Position numbers and translations under genes: made by a program | Source: Sisyra terminalis | Lineage: Eukaryota > Arthropoda > Insecta > Neuroptera > Sisyridae | Assembly: GCA_958496175.1 (NCBI GenBank) | Contig: OY292276.1 | Span: 53,581,080 to 53,645,079 of the forward strand | Length of the DNA stretch: 64,000 nt | Direction: 5' to 3' | Notes under the pieces: model-generated | What the model saw: only the letters and a program-made list of their open reading frames with translations | Told to the model about the DNA's origin: nothing | The model's database searches: none | Shown here: positions 1 to 13,300 of the stretch, in pieces | How positions within the stretch are numbered: the stretch's first letter is position 1 | Layout: each line of letters opens with the position of its first letter

Positions 1-351
1 TATATGACCCATTAATGCCTGATACAATTGTAATCAACTTTATGAAACCACTGTTAAGTGAAATTTTGGTGAGCTTAACATATTAACAATTCAAAACTTA
101 AAATATGATACCAATAGTGACTGTAAATGTTGATTTACGATAGTTTGAATTAACAAGTTTCCAAAAGGTATGGTTTTGATAAGCGAGTAAAATTTACACA
201 AGAAACTTTAAAAAAAAATGATCAATAAACCGATAGCACTTTTCATTTGAAAGCCAAATTTTATAACTGTTTTTTTTTAATGAAAAATCGACCAACCAAA
301 ATGGTTGTATTTATTTATGAATGTTTTCAATTTAAAGTATTTATATTTTAG

Positions 352-3300
352 GTTGTGGTGAAAAAAGGAAGAAAACCGACATTAAGAGATTTTAGAGCTA
401 TAGGCAAATTTTACGAAATTGGTGGAACAACCGACTCTTATTCAGTACATTATAAATTGCGAAGGTGGAGAACGAACTCATTACTTTATATGGGTGTACA
501 ACCTAAAGTAAAACTACCCCATTTATTAAAATACACGTCTGCATGTACCATTAAATGTTGCAAATCTTTTTAGACAGAGAAGGATATTTCGTTCCAATTC
601 AATATAATGGGTTTCTCGTGCAAGATGTTTTTAGATGATGATTATTCAACTTCTATTTGTTATGTAATATTTGCCACACTAATTATGACTGCTTTTGAAT
701 TTTAATTATTGGTATTTTTAGAATTTGACGGTTGTAGGTCAATCAGTAGTGTCTTGTACATGCACAGTTCAGGAATCAAAGTCAATTTTGGGTATAAGTT
801 ATTTAGGTCTTAAGCATTTTATGATTGGATACATGGCGGTTCCTATACATTTTAAAATTCTGTATAGTTATATTATTGCCATAACTGTAACTGTTGTTTT
901 ATTATTGGCTTTTGCTTTATATTTGCTGGCATCAAGGTTAGACTATGATGATAATGTCCAGGTAAAATAAGCTCTTATTTTTATGCATTATTCTTTATAT
1001 AATTAATTAAAATGGTGAAGTTTTTGCTTCAGAACTTCAAGTTTATATCTAATCTTATGTATAAATTTGTTACAAACTCTCCAGTTTCAGTCCGGAAACT
1101 TACAGAATGGAATACTTTCTCTATTAGGTTTTTCTTATATTAATTGTTTTTAACCGTCGGTTTATAACTTCTTTTTGCTACTCTAGGGTTAATTAAATCA
1201 GTTATCGAGAAATAATGAAAATTTGCACGATACGAGATTCGAACCCACTACCTACTAATTTTGGAGCGGTCATCTAAACCACTCGGCTACCTATTTATTT
1301 AGTTATGTTAATAGTTTACAATAAACAGTTTATTAATGCCGAATAAAATTAATAAATCACGATTTATTAATTGATTAATAACCTCGATATAAGAAAAGGT
1401 TTTGAACCCAGGACGCCAGTAAAAGGAAAATTAAAGAAAATTGTTAATATTAAATTTTACGTAAACAATTAAAATACGACTGGACGTAGTCGTTGAAAGT
1501 TCAAAAAATGGATAATTAACTATGGATCAAGTGGCGGAAATTGATAAGGTGGAAGGACCCGAAAACAGGGTAATGTGAAAATTTCAAATCAGTGTTACAC
1601 TTAAAAGACATCGTCGAAGTGGAAAAATGGATGGCAAAAGACGCGAAAATGCAAATTTGTCAAGTTTCGCGGATATCCAATAAGATTATGGATACACATT
1701 GTAACGTTCAAATTGGCTTTCGAAATTTGCAGCAAATTACGAACCATATTTGAAAAGGAAATCTGAATCCAGTATTCACCTAATACAACATCGTTTTTTC
1801 TTTCCTTCGAGTACGAGAAAGGAACAGTATTGTCAATATATCTGTCCAAAGTTCAAGAGATGGTGTATCATCTAAAACAATTTGGGGAAAATGTATCAGA
1901 GGGGTTCGTTATAGCGAAAATACTTATGGCATTGCCGGGAAGATTTAAATATTTTATATAAATATGGGTGGCAGTCCGTTCTTGAGGAAGACAAAACTTT
2001 CGAAAATCTAGTGCCAAGACTAATGTCAGAAGAGGAATAAAGCTATAGTAAACGTTATTATTTTGAATGCTTTGTTTTAAATATTATTCATTTCATAGTC
2101 ATATAAATCTGCAATTCTCCGGACATTCATAAATTAAGAGTTGGTAACCTTAACAATTGTTCTCCAAATCAGAAAATTAGTATAAAAAATTAACATACTA
2201 CTACCTAATTGCGTTAATATTAAATAGCTTATTTTTCTTATTCAATTCTTTAATTTTTTTGGTTGTTACAGAAACATGCAGCTTATTTAGTTGATAATAA
2301 ATTAACAGATCACTCGGACTATGTTGTAATTGTGGTTACTGGTTCCAAACCAGATTCAGAAACTTCTGCTAATGTGGGAATAAAAATATATGGGTCAATC
2401 AGTAATACTAAGGTATTTTTTTTTAGAGATATTTATATTAAAAACTAAGATTCACTATTAGATGAATGAATGGAAAAACAAAAAAAAATCAATTTTCAAT
2501 TAAAGCAGACATTTATACCCATACAAAAAAAGACCGCGAAACTTTTGAGATTTGCTTAAAAATTCGTCGGTAGATATTAAAAATTTAAAAAATTGTAATG
2601 TACATAAAGTAAAATTTTATTATAAATAGAAGAATCGATAATTTTTAAAGTGAAAAATCAGTTAATTGTTAAGGTGACTTAAAATAGTAAAAGCAATAAA
2701 AAAAATCCTCATATAATATTTTACTTAATATTCATTGTAATCTGGAACAATTGGGGAAACGACATTCATTTGTCAATATTGTAAGGTGTTAAAATACAGC
2801 GATGAATCTACTGGGATACGTTGTGCTGGTGAAAAAATAAAATAGCCACAATTGGTCCCATCACTAGATCCATTTCGCTCCTTATTGTATGGGATAGGTA
2901 CCTAATGGTTCTAATAACTCCTTGGCCAATATTCTAAAATATAACAATTTTTTTAAAATGACGTCTTTGTCGCATAAAACGAATATTCTGTTTAAGGAAG
3001 TATTGAAGAAAGCAAGAACATTCCCAGTAAGCTTTCTGTCCCGAACTAATAGCGACCTTAGCGAATTGGTCAAAAGAATAATATAATTTCGAGGGACATG
3101 TTTCGAAATATCTATGTATGTTTTTAATCCTATGAATAAGTGAGAATTTAAGGATTTTTGTATGCATTTGAGTTCTAGCATGTTAAATGTATTTATAGCT
3201 GTAAATCTAAATAAGTAAAGTACAATGTATATTAGTTTTATTATTAATAACTACTGTTAGTAATTTAATAATTAAAAATGTAGTAATACTTCTGACCACA

Positions 3301-6300
3301 ATTAATTTTTGCAATTTAACTTTAAGTGGTACAAAGTTCACCGGGTCCTCTGATATTTGATAAAAAAATATTTGCATATAACACACATTATGTGCATATA
3401 ACCCAGGCAAATTGTAAAATGCATTATATTTTAAATATATTTATTATTATTTTCATACACAAAAGAATTTAATGAAACCTTAAAATGAAATTTGATTTGT
3501 TTCAAAAAACATTAAAAATATTATTAAATTGTATGGATAAGAAAATACAAGTATAAGCTTATGATTGAGGATGTATATGCTTATGATATAACAATGAAAA
3601 ATAAAATGAAATTGTAATACTTTTCATTTTTGTTATGGCTTTTGTCAGCATGAATTCCAGTTTATGGAACCAGTTTAATTGGAAGCTAAAGTAGAATGCA
3701 TAAAATCCTAATTTCAAAAGTTGATATGAAATAACACAATAAAAGCTTGAAAGCCAAAACGAGAGAATGTGGCAAATATAAATGTAATTAAAGGAACCTG
3801 TTTGGAGTATTTATTATTTGTTGTCAATTGTATTTACATTTACAACTCTTCCCGAATCCATTAGTGATACGTTTCGACCTTTATTTATAAATGCATTTTG
3901 GCCTTCAAGGTTTTACTATGTTATTTCATACCATCAGCTGAGAGCAGATAAAATTCCATACAATTTCCCATCAGGTTGGAATTAAATTAAATATTAGGGA
4001 CCAAAGGTTGTTAACATTGAAACGAAAAATTTTTCTACCTGAATTCCTGAATTTTATTGTTTCGCCCAAAAAAAAAACAGTATAAAGGTCACAAACAAGT
4101 CTAATCTAAATAGTTGTACCAATATTTTATTCTGATTTCACTTAGGGTCCAATTTAAAGACAGCTTAATTGAATTGATAGAAACCTTTTAATTAAGGTCA
4201 ACTTATTTTCCTTCAGAAAAAAGGTTGCCTTTTTACGTTCAATTATTAATAATAAAAGTAGCACTGGGAATAAGGCCGATTAAAATAAACAATCGGACAC
4301 CCATTTATTGGTTATAAATTGGACCCATTAATTAAATATCTATGTTCCTTTTTAAGCCATCGAAGTTTTGTATAATTTTCACTTGTCTTCCTAAGTTATC
4401 AACATTTCTTTACAAAAAAATGGTCTACCAAGAATTTCATTCTTTGGATTTTTTTTTATATTTCTGGTATTTCGGAAATGTTATCATTTGTTTTTCCATA
4501 TCTGTGATATTTAATTTATAAAAAAAATATGTTAAGCAATTGAAAATTTTAGAGACATGTGCTGAGAGGATTGGGTCCAAAAACAATATGGAAAAAAAGA
4601 TCTGTAAAATGGTTCACCTTAGCAAACAATAAACCTCTAGGAAATGTAAGAGCTGTTGAAATGTGGATAGATCAAAGAGGAACTAAACCTCATTGGTAAA
4701 CTTTAGTATTTTTCAACTTATACTTAGATATTTTATCTGGAATACATTATTATCAACAAAATAACAATATGCTCTAAAATTCGTAGATTCAGTAGGTTTG
4801 GATCAACACTAAATAAAACTTTCAAACTTTCAGGTATTGTGAAAAAGTTATAATACGAAACTATTTAAAACAAGTTGAATGGGTTTTTATGGTACGCAAA
4901 TGGTTTTCACTGTACTATGGAGGACAAAAAATCCATCGTATTTTGTACCAAACAAAAAAACGTGAACCAACCACAGTATGTGAAAAAGTTTTCAACTTAG
5001 AAGATTATCCAATTCATCATATTTGGTTTGGAATGTTGACAAAGTATGCAAACATACAGTCCATCAATTACTCACCTGCATATAATAAAAGAATATTTTT
5101 ACTATTTCTTTTTTTTTAGAGAATATTGCCACCCGTTTACCAGAATCATCAAACTACTATCATGCACATCAATTGTTTTTACTATTATGATGGCAAATTT
5201 TCTTTTATTTGGTGTGGCCGATTTTTTCGAAAGTGCCAACGCTGATGAAGGCCATTTGAAAACTGAAAACATAGTTCCCTACTCCATTGGTTCTTTACTA
5301 ATTGCCCTATTGATCAACTATCCTATAATAACCGCAATTAAGTATGATTGGTTTTGACATATTTTTCGATAAAATTTCAAGTGTTTGTATCCAACAGGGT
5401 ATCCAGTCCTTTTGACGAAAGGAAATTGAAGTATTATGAATTTGCTGGAATTGATCCAAAAGCTCCAAAGATGGATTTTTGGTTTACACGAACTGTTAGA
5501 ATTGCAGGTTGGTAAGTATAAATTGTATTTTATTTACTATATAAAAAATATTAAAGATAAATTCTCAGCAAAATCAATTTTACTAATATGACCAAATTAA
5601 TAAGTATCAGGAAAATTGAATTATTTATTCATCTTAATCTATGGATAAATAACGAAATCCTTACTCTTTGGTTAGTTTATGAAAAGAACCTATTTATAAA
5701 TAAGCTGACATTAATTTATTGCTTATTTTATTTTTAGTGTTATAATGCTTACGTTCATAGTTTTCTTTGCCATTCTGTTATATTATTATGGAATCACATA
5801 TGGAACTAGAAAGAGTCAAATGTGGCTATTATCAGTACTTTTGGCGATAGTATTAGATATTATAGTCGCAGAAACGTTCCACGTCATTGTTCGAGCTTAC
5901 ATTTGCAGAATTTTTCTAAAAGTATGTATATTTTTTTTTAATTCAAAGTTTTAAAAGAAATCTACAATCAAATAATAGTGAATTATGGAAGGACATATAA
6001 TCTTTACCATTATTTTCTTTTTCAAAGTAGAAATAATTAACGAATTAATCGTAGAAATGATAATTAATAAAATTGCTACAAGCCTAGTCCTACTCAATGT
6101 ATGAATAACAATTTTAAATGTATATACTGATATAATAAATAAATTGCGATCATCAAACAACAATTCAAACGTATTACTGACATATTTACGTATTTCAATC
6201 ACCTACTGTAACTCACCACATAGCGACTACGAAACGATCCAATACTACTTGATAACCACTGAGGAAGATTGCTTGGCAATCAAAATATGTATCTGGACCA

Positions 6301-8459
6301 ATACTTACATATTACATTTGTTTGAATCAACGTTCAAATTTACGTTTAGCGATTACTTTAGTAAATAATATAACATAAAAAAAAACCACAACACTTAATC
6401 TACATACATTGTATAAACAGTATAACTGATAAGTTTTATATGGAAATAATTAGTCTTTTTTTTAGAGACCCGAAGTTTTAAGATTTTGCAATGAAAATGT
6501 TAGTTTGAAAATTTCTAAAGAAGAACGTTTATTTTGTGCAGAAGCAAAACAATATTTATTAAAAAAAGATATGGCTATTCCTATGCGAAGAAGAGAATGT
6601 GAAGTAATAAGTCAATTATTTTTTTTCTGTATTATAATATTTACTGTAAGCTCATTTTTTTTGAATTTAGTTTTATAAAGAAAAAGAAAAATATTTTATG
6701 CGATACAAAAAGTCATTATGCGACACTTTCATATACGTAGTTTATGCAGTGTTATTAACCATGGTGTTTATTTACATGCAAAAATCATATGCATCATATG
6801 CGACGAAGGTGTTGGAAAAAGTATTTATTTATTCCCAATATTTCAAATCTGTAACGTTAGATGAAGTCCATGGACTTTCAAAGTATTTTTATTTCATCAA
6901 AATATTCTAAACAGATAATATTTGAAATGTACTTTTTAGTTTATATATCTATTTAAATACCACTTTTCTTCATTTGGTTCATTGGAAAAATCCAGCATGG
7001 TTTATTATGGCTACTTATCATTTGAATGGAATTGCCAGGTTTCTTTTGAAATCATTTTAAATTCAAATCAGTTCTGAAATTTTCTTTTTTCTTAGATTAA
7101 GACAATTTCGGTTAGAAGAAGATAATATTTGTACAATGCCAACTGAATTATGCGACATATTGTTATCCACTTACTGTATAACTGATTTTAATGAAGACAA
7201 CACAGACAAAAAAGATTATAATCCATTCTGGAGACCATACACTGATGATGAATTCAAACTTCTGGCGTTTTTTTATCAAGAAACATACAATTCTTACTAT
7301 TCATTTTTTGGTTTTCAGTCTTTTAGCATTATTTAAGGTTTTCTTTTTCAAACTGTTTTTTTACAGGGGCACATGCAAATATTCCTATTGATGGAGGCTA
7401 TATTTCAAATTTAGGGACAACAGCATCGAATACACTTGCAATTTTAAATTCCATAACTTATTTTAAATGGATTGATAATAAAACGCAAGTGTTAGTTTTG
7501 GAACTATCTAGCTTTAATGCAGATGCCAATGTAATGTCGTACATTAGGATGGTTTTTGATCGCTCTAGGACGGGTGACTGGATAAAATCTTATAAGGTAA
7601 TTATAAATATGTTTATATTTAATATTATACGTTTAATAAAATTAATATTTTCTTTTAGATTTATTCTTTTCCATTGGTTTGGTCAGAACATGTAAAAACT
7701 GTAACAATAGTCATGACAATAATTTTTCTTTCAAACATAGTTGTTACGTTACTACATCAAATGTCGTTTTTACTAAATGAAGGACTTCGTCCTTATATTC
7801 GAAATATTTGGAATGGGGTTGATTTAACCATTGCTACCACATCAATAATAACAATATTCATTTCATATATGACATATTCAACGACAGAAAAGTTTATGTA
7901 CATTCGTACTTTAAACCAAAATTCATATTTTAACATACTACCGTTGGTTGTATGTCACTATTATTTAAAAATATGTGCCGGTATAGTAATGTTTTTATGC
8001 CTTTTTCGAACAATTCGATTTTTCAAAGTTCATCCTGTAATGCGTCGGGTTGGTTTGGCCGTTACGTTTTCCTTGAAACCATTGGCAGCTTTGCTTTTTG
8101 TGTTTTGCATTATTGTCATTATGTTAGCGCTAATATTTTGGCTGATTTTTGGACCGTTGATTAAACAATTTCGATCATTTCATGAATCGTTAATGATGAT
8201 TCTTTTAGTACCAAAAGGCTTAAATAAGCACATAAATTGGGACGAAGTGAAAAATGCAAAAGAATTTGGATTATGTGTCATTTTTTTATTGCTTATGTGT
8301 GTAAAAGTGTTTTTTGCTAACTTGATTATTTCTATTTTGGTGGCAAATTTTAAAAAGGCAAAAGTTGATACGATGTGTCCATTTTCTTTTAAAGATTACT
8401 TTCTGGAAAGAATGTTCCGTCCAATAAGGATAGTAAAATTTTCATCAAATAAAAAATAA
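352..8459 (+). CDS. Polycystin-1-like protein (PLAT domain plus TRPP channel), 5'-partial
   Basis: Fifteen exons join in frame: 352-507, 574-663, 722-961, 2272-2412, 4553-4695, 4834-5043, 5120-5341, 5398-5511, 5738-5921, 6466-6603, 6671-6882, 6940-7038, 7096-7310, 7367-7596, 7659-8459. They total 1064 codons plus a stop. Exon 3 has a GPS-like Cys pair (SCTC) followed by a first membrane helix. Exons 4-5 form a PLAT/LH2 domain, starting DYVVIVVTGSKPDSE and ending in a degenerate WIDQRG motif. The rest carries several membrane segments, the extracellular TRPP (polycystin) domain with GGYISNLG and FNADANV, and the last channel helices in exon 15. This is the layout of the PKD1/PKD1L family, membrane receptor-channel subunits that pair with PKD2-type channels. 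The N-terminus lies upstream of the window. The 7310/7311 donor (GTTTTC) is weak and was chosen because it alone keeps phase. Family assignment is confident; the orthologue is not. Confidence 0.85.
1140..1297 (-). repeat. tRNA-derived SINE, copy 1
   Basis: Read on the minus strand, the right end begins with a tRNA-like head: an A box (TAGCCGAGTGG near 1280-1290) and an intact B box (GGTTCGAATC near 1238-1247). A conserved body follows to about 1140. The same unit recurs at 11663-11829 and 38970-39136, always in this orientation. It lies in an intron of the polycystin-like gene. No functional tRNA fold is expected, because the anticodon arm and acceptor pairing are not preserved. Confidence 0.75.
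1522..2040 (+). mobile_element. Decayed Ty1/copia-type gag (UBN2-like) fragment
   Basis: Broken frames on the plus strand resemble the gag polyprotein of copia-type retrotransposons: a WKFQISVTLK-like start, then FGENVSEGFVIAKILMALP, then an acidic EEDKTFENL...MSEEE end. Several frameshifts and stops separate these blocks, so it is a dead fragment. No LTRs, zinc knuckle, integrase or reverse transcriptase were found next to it. It sits in the 1.3-kb intron of the polycystin-like gene. Confidence 0.65.
2735..3060 (+). mobile_element. Decayed Helitron N-terminal (helitron_like_N) fragment
   Basis: The plus strand encodes a Cys-rich start, CQYCKVLKYSDESTGIRCAG, then DPFRSLLYG, then (after frame changes) NILKYNNFFKMTS. 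This order matches the conserved block that opens the Rep-helicase protein of Helitrons. Stops and frameshifts are present, and no Rep or helicase motif follows. It lies in the 2.1-kb intron within the PLAT-coding part of the polycystin-like gene. Confidence 0.55.
3664..4335 (+). repeat. Long dispersed repeat, copy A
   Basis: This stretch is homologous, with many substitutions and small indels, to the reverse complement of 30925-31690. The shared landmarks come in the same order in both: ACCAGTTTAATTG, an internal inverted pair around TATGAAATAACA...TTGAAGGCC, GTTTCGCC, then CAAACAAGTCTAATCTAAAT. The internal inverted arms are near 3722-3760 and 3900-3935. No coding domain was recognised. It lies in an intron of the polycystin-like gene. 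Confidence 0.7.
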
Positions 8460-8778
8460 TCCTTTTTTTTTACTTTTTGTTAATGTATTAATATTTTAAG
8501 TCATTTTGTATTTGAATTTAAATACATACTTTAACTTTCTTACAAAAGGCTTTTATTAAAAAAAAATCAAACGAATTTTTAGTAAAATAATTTTCTACCA
8601 AACGATTCGATGGTACCTTTCAAGCTTACAAGTCAAGTGGTCCACGATTGCAATGCAGTTTCTTCCGCTTTACTATAATCAATATAAACTATTTTCCATT
8701 TTAATTCTATTTGAAACATTAATTTGAAATAAAAGAAAAACAATTCACTTGAATTACCCCATAGTCTTTAGTATAGCC

Positions 8779-9545
8779 CAGAAACGTTCCAATACTTATA
8801 AGGTATCGATACTTACTCATTTAAGTAGTTCTCAAATTGTTTGATACTACTCATGAGTACCCTTAAAGTATCGATACTTATTCATATCAATACATTTTTT
8901 TTTCATTTTAAAGACACTTAAAAATTTGAGGGGTGATATTTATTCCCTTTTTTAAGATGTTCCAAAATAATAGTCATGGTTTTTTTAATTACAAGTAAAG
9001 GTATAAAATGAATAATCTTTTATGAATTGAAATTTATTATTTGTATTTAAATTTCAAGAATGCACAGAAAAACAGATCACTTAAGCGAAGAACTCTGTTC
9101 TATCCAAATTGCCCGAAAAATAGTACTTAGGGATAAACTGTTGTAGGGCAAACTTATACAAGCAGGGAAATATTAATTTCATTTCATCCCATTCCACAAA
9201 TGGGTTGCTTTTGAGTGATACGACCGGATTGAATAAATTAAGAGAAACTTCATCATCCTGGTATGTTTTCTTTTTCTCTTTGTGTCCTAAATTATAATTT
9301 AATTTCAAGAACGGGAGGGAGGGATTTCAGTTCGCCTGACTTGTTAACTAAGAATGGGGCTATCAGAAATCAAAAATTGTTAAGTAATATTTATTTAGTT
9401 TGATTCATTTCGATACCAGCTACTTTCGTTTCGATAGTAATATAGTTAATATCACAAGATTTATATCGATACTAAAAATATTTGGTATCGAAACAAAAGT
9501 ATCGAGTATTTATTATTATCCGATACTAATTATTTAGTGTCCCTA
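8779..9545 (-). mobile_element. hAT transposon relic with GTATCGATAC subterminal motifs
   Basis: The minus-strand frame at 9308-9081 reads like the hAT C-terminal dimerisation region (NPFVEWDEM...FPCLYKFALQQF, where intact hATs have NPL-W... LA). It is degenerate and lacks the SER-FS motif. Both flanks carry many GTATCGATAC-type motifs (near 8803, 8869, 9409, 9467, 9484), like hAT subterminal repeats. Proposed ends are CAGAAACG (8779) and the complement of TAGGGACAC (9545). They are flanked by GTATAGCC and GTATAGTT, a diverged 8-bp target duplication. The ends are inferred; the relic status is clearer. Confidence 0.55.
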
Positions 9546-9559
9546 GTATAGTTAGCGCA

Positions 9560-9860
9560 AGAGTGCACGTCCTCCTCATGACCCACCAAAATATTATACC
9601 CCACGTTAGGAATGGTGTCTCTAAGTCATATTACCATTGACCACTGTTCTAGGTGGTTCCAATTCTTCGAAAGATATTCCTAAGCTTCTTCCATATCGTA
9701 AACACCTTTTTTCCCCGGTTCCTGTTTAGTCCTCTTTCTGAGATAATTTTCAATAATTCTTTGCTATTCGTTTTCCTTTTCTGAAAACCAAATTGATCTT
9801 TGTCCAGCACTTTTTTCACTTTCTTGTCCAATTTTCAATCTAGAATCGATATAACGACGC
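9560..9860 (-). mobile_element. LINE reverse transcriptase fragment
   Basis: The minus-strand frame from 9831 to 9649 contains KVLDKDQFGFQKRKTNSKEL followed by a decayed FVD-EKAFD-like block. This is the start of the reverse transcriptase domain of non-LTR retrotransposons, where DQFGFRKG is a conserved stretch. It is short and isolated, so it is a dead fragment. The LINE clade cannot be named. Confidence 0.6.
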
Positions 9861-10374
9861 CAGACAGGAATGGCCTCAATGTAACGCGACCCTATTAATA
9901 ATGTATAAAGTTTAAAGCATTAAACAATTTTCAAGTGTAAAATTTGAATAAATAATTTTAAAATAAGAATTATAGGTGTTCAAATATTTTATTTAAATAA
10001 ATACAAGGATAATTGATTTATCAAGGAAATATTTATAAACCAAACAAAAATGAATATTTCCGAAATCAAAAAATACAAATAGAACATTTATGAAACGTTT
10101 GAAAATAGTTTATGTATGAGAAATGCAAATGTAATTGAACTATTGTTTCAATTTGCTAATGAGAATAACATATTTTAAAATTTAATGCCAAAAACTTCCA
10201 ATGTGCATATCTTTGTTAGTTGAATGGAAAACAGGTAAATGTATCTTCCCATTTGTATCGTTATAAAGAATTCACAAGAAAACGATTAATATTCATACTT
10301 ATAATTAGCTGGTAGTAGCGACGGAGTAGTTTAGTCGTTCTTGCGGTCTTGGTCTGATCAAAACTTAATAAAAA

Positions 10375-13300
10375 ATGTTTTTGAATACGTTGAATTGTTC
10401 CAAGTTCTACAAATTCAGTTCTATAATATCCTTTGTAATTGTCTTTGGATTAATTCAATCAGGCGATGGACAAATTCCAAAAGGTAATGCGATTAATTTA
10501 TTCAATTAAAATTATAGATCAAAGTTGATACAATATATGAACTTATGAGTGACCATTCATTGAAAATATGAATAGAATTTTAACAAATATATTACTTTGA
10601 AAAATAATTTTATTTGTATAAAATTGCATACAAATAAAAAACATTTGACATCAAGGTTGTATTTTACAAAAAAAAGGTTCGTCGAGGTGATGCCAATGGC
10701 AATGGTGGTGGTATTTATATCATTTTTGTATTTAATTACATTAAAAATCCCCGAAGATCACCGCTACTATTGCAATCAATTTTAAAACATCATTGGATGT
10801 TTTGTTGAGGAAAATTTATCTGTTTTGAATAGCTACGGAATTTTATTATGATAATTTCTGTGAAGTTGATTCTTATAAAGTTCATTGTAGTCTTACAATT
10901 CGGATAATCAAATCAACTTTTTTTTCGTATTTACCAAATTACCTTATATTATTAATGCAAGATTTTGGGTTTTAAGTTCATCTGTTAGATTATGTTACTT
11001 ACTGTATTTATTTTATTCACCTCTTGTTAATTTCATGTTCTTAAAGAAAACGATTAAAAGTTCGCGAAATTGGAAAAAAACCAACGAGAGAATTTCTCGT
11101 TTTTGTTCATTTTATTCACCACAATACCAACTTTTTTGCTAAAACCTCAATTTGTTGTTCAAAGTGTTGTCCTTCTTGAAAATTAAAAATAATTTCTAAT
11201 TGCTAACTTTATCATTCTATAATGCTAAGATTATTGTCAATTTTTTTGTAAATTTACCAACAAATTCAGCCATACCAAATTTACTTACTGTGTTTTTGGT
11301 GTTCCTGCTAGTTTTATACAAGGAAAATACCACTGATGTCAATTTTTGTTATGGTAAACTTGAGAAACATATTGTGTTTTCTTATAATTCGAAAGCAATA
11401 AATTAGCCAATATTTCTCACGTAACTGATTTTTAATTTTATGTTCATTGTGAAATTGTCTGTACTATTTGTGTGTAAAGTTAACAAAGTCAATCATGTTT
11501 AATGAAAGGATTATCTATTTATTTAACATCGCTTCAACTGCGAGGTCATTCGGTACTATACCCCGTACTCTAGTGTACGGCTTTTGGTTACAAAAGTTTT
11601 TGATAAGCAGTATGGTTACATATATCATTTTACAGTGTTAATTTCAAAGCGTTAATATTTTTTTTAATTGTTATTTACTGTCGCTTTATAACCACAAAGA
11701 TCCTTTAGTGACTCTAGGGTTAATTAAATCCGTTATCGAGAAATATTGATAATTTGCACGATACGAGGATCGAACCCACTACCTACTAGTTTTGGAGTGG
11801 TCATCCAGATCACTCGGCTACCAGTAGACTATATAATAATTATTTATATATGGTATATTAAGGTGATTTTTTTTTGACTTTTTTATGGTATAGCAGGGTT
11901 TGTATGGGAAAACTGCCCCCGGGAATTTTTCGATTCAAACTCAAGTGTTCGTTTTGATACTGAATACGAGATATTAAGTCTTGAATTGATTTTTCTGTGA
12001 TTAAATCAATGATCGGCAAAAATTTCACAGAAAAATCAATTCAAGGCTTAATATCTCGTTTAATATTGATCTTAGCGATTTGGTCTACAGGACCTTTTTT
12101 CTAGGAAATCAAATTCTCTACAAGTTTTTATTTTATAATTTTTCCGTAGCTCTCGTTATTTACGAGATAAATGCAAAAAAAAACGCGAATTTTATGGAAA
12201 AATCAGGTTCAGTGGCCCGTACTACCTCACCGGTGTGAGTTACGACTTTGTCGCAATGGGCACTTTTGTAGAGCGTTTAATTCTGAAAAAAAACCATCTT
12301 CGGTAAAAGCGATCCCATGAAAAGCCGCTGAGATATAGAAATTTAAAAATAAAAATCAGAGTTTCCGTGTATTTTCAATGGGAAATCTTTACACGTCTTG
12401 GTCGAGGACTTAAAATTAATATTAAGGGCTCAAACTTTCAGAGATTTTTTTTTTTTGGTATGTCCAACAAAATTTCACGATGGGACCAAAAAAAGTAAAA
12501 AAAAAATCACCCTAAATTTGTATATATATAATAAATCCTATACTTTTTAATAAATAGTATTCTTTAACACTCACAGAACTCTTTAAATGGATAATCATAC
12601 AACATTAACAATAAGTAAGTAAAATAGGGAACAACCAAAACAGTCAGCAAGTTTAAACATTTAGTAAAGTGGATATTAATTCCAATATAATTTCCAAGGT
12701 CTCCTGATTTTTTTTGGAATCGAAGACTTACCTTTATCTCTTTTTAAGTCGATAGGCATTCTTTTATGTTACATGATATCACGCACCTCTGTCGATGACC
12801 CATCGCTATAGGGCACTTCGTCAATAGATGACTTACTGAAAGTTATCCTCCACTTCTTCTGCTTTCGGTGGTTCCAGTAATGAATCGGAGATGGGCCAGT
12901 TTTATATATCCAATACGGAGTTGGCACAAGACCAGTCTTTTCCTTCTAGGAAGATCACAACCTAATAATGGCTCCTTTACCGAATCCCTAATATGGTGCA
13001 ACTTTAGTGATTGATCTCGTCATGTACTGTCCCAGCTGTCCATAATTGGTATTGGAGGTTGTTCTTCGGGATCTTGGGATAACGGTTCCATACGTAGTTT
13101 GCTCATATATTCGAGGGCTCTGGTTTTAATTGGTTTTTGACTCCAATGTTAGTTTTTCTTGGTAATTACGAGTTCATTCATCATGCAACGTTTGACTGGA
13201 TTGTCTTTCTGCTTTGCTTCATGAAGAATTTGATTACTTGTGATTTTCTTCAAAATGAGAACGGCATTTCTTCAGTCTTAACCAAAACGCTAAAGATAGG

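Larger units (their letters stand above)
8460..10374. other. Intergenic region between polycystin-like gene and protease
   Basis: No gene is seen here. The stretch holds the 3' flank of the polycystin-like gene, a hAT relic (8779-9545), a LINE reverse transcriptase scrap (9560-9860), and about 500 bp of AT-rich sequence ahead of the protease start. Confidence 0.6.

Noticed and set aside
1200..1297. Possible true tRNA gene on the minus strand
   Set aside because: It has A and B boxes but no acceptor or anticodon stem pairing, and it recurs with a conserved non-tRNA body; it is a SINE.
2882..3181. Minus-strand 99-codon frame
   Set aside because: It is antisense to the Helitron fossil, AT-rich, with no domain.
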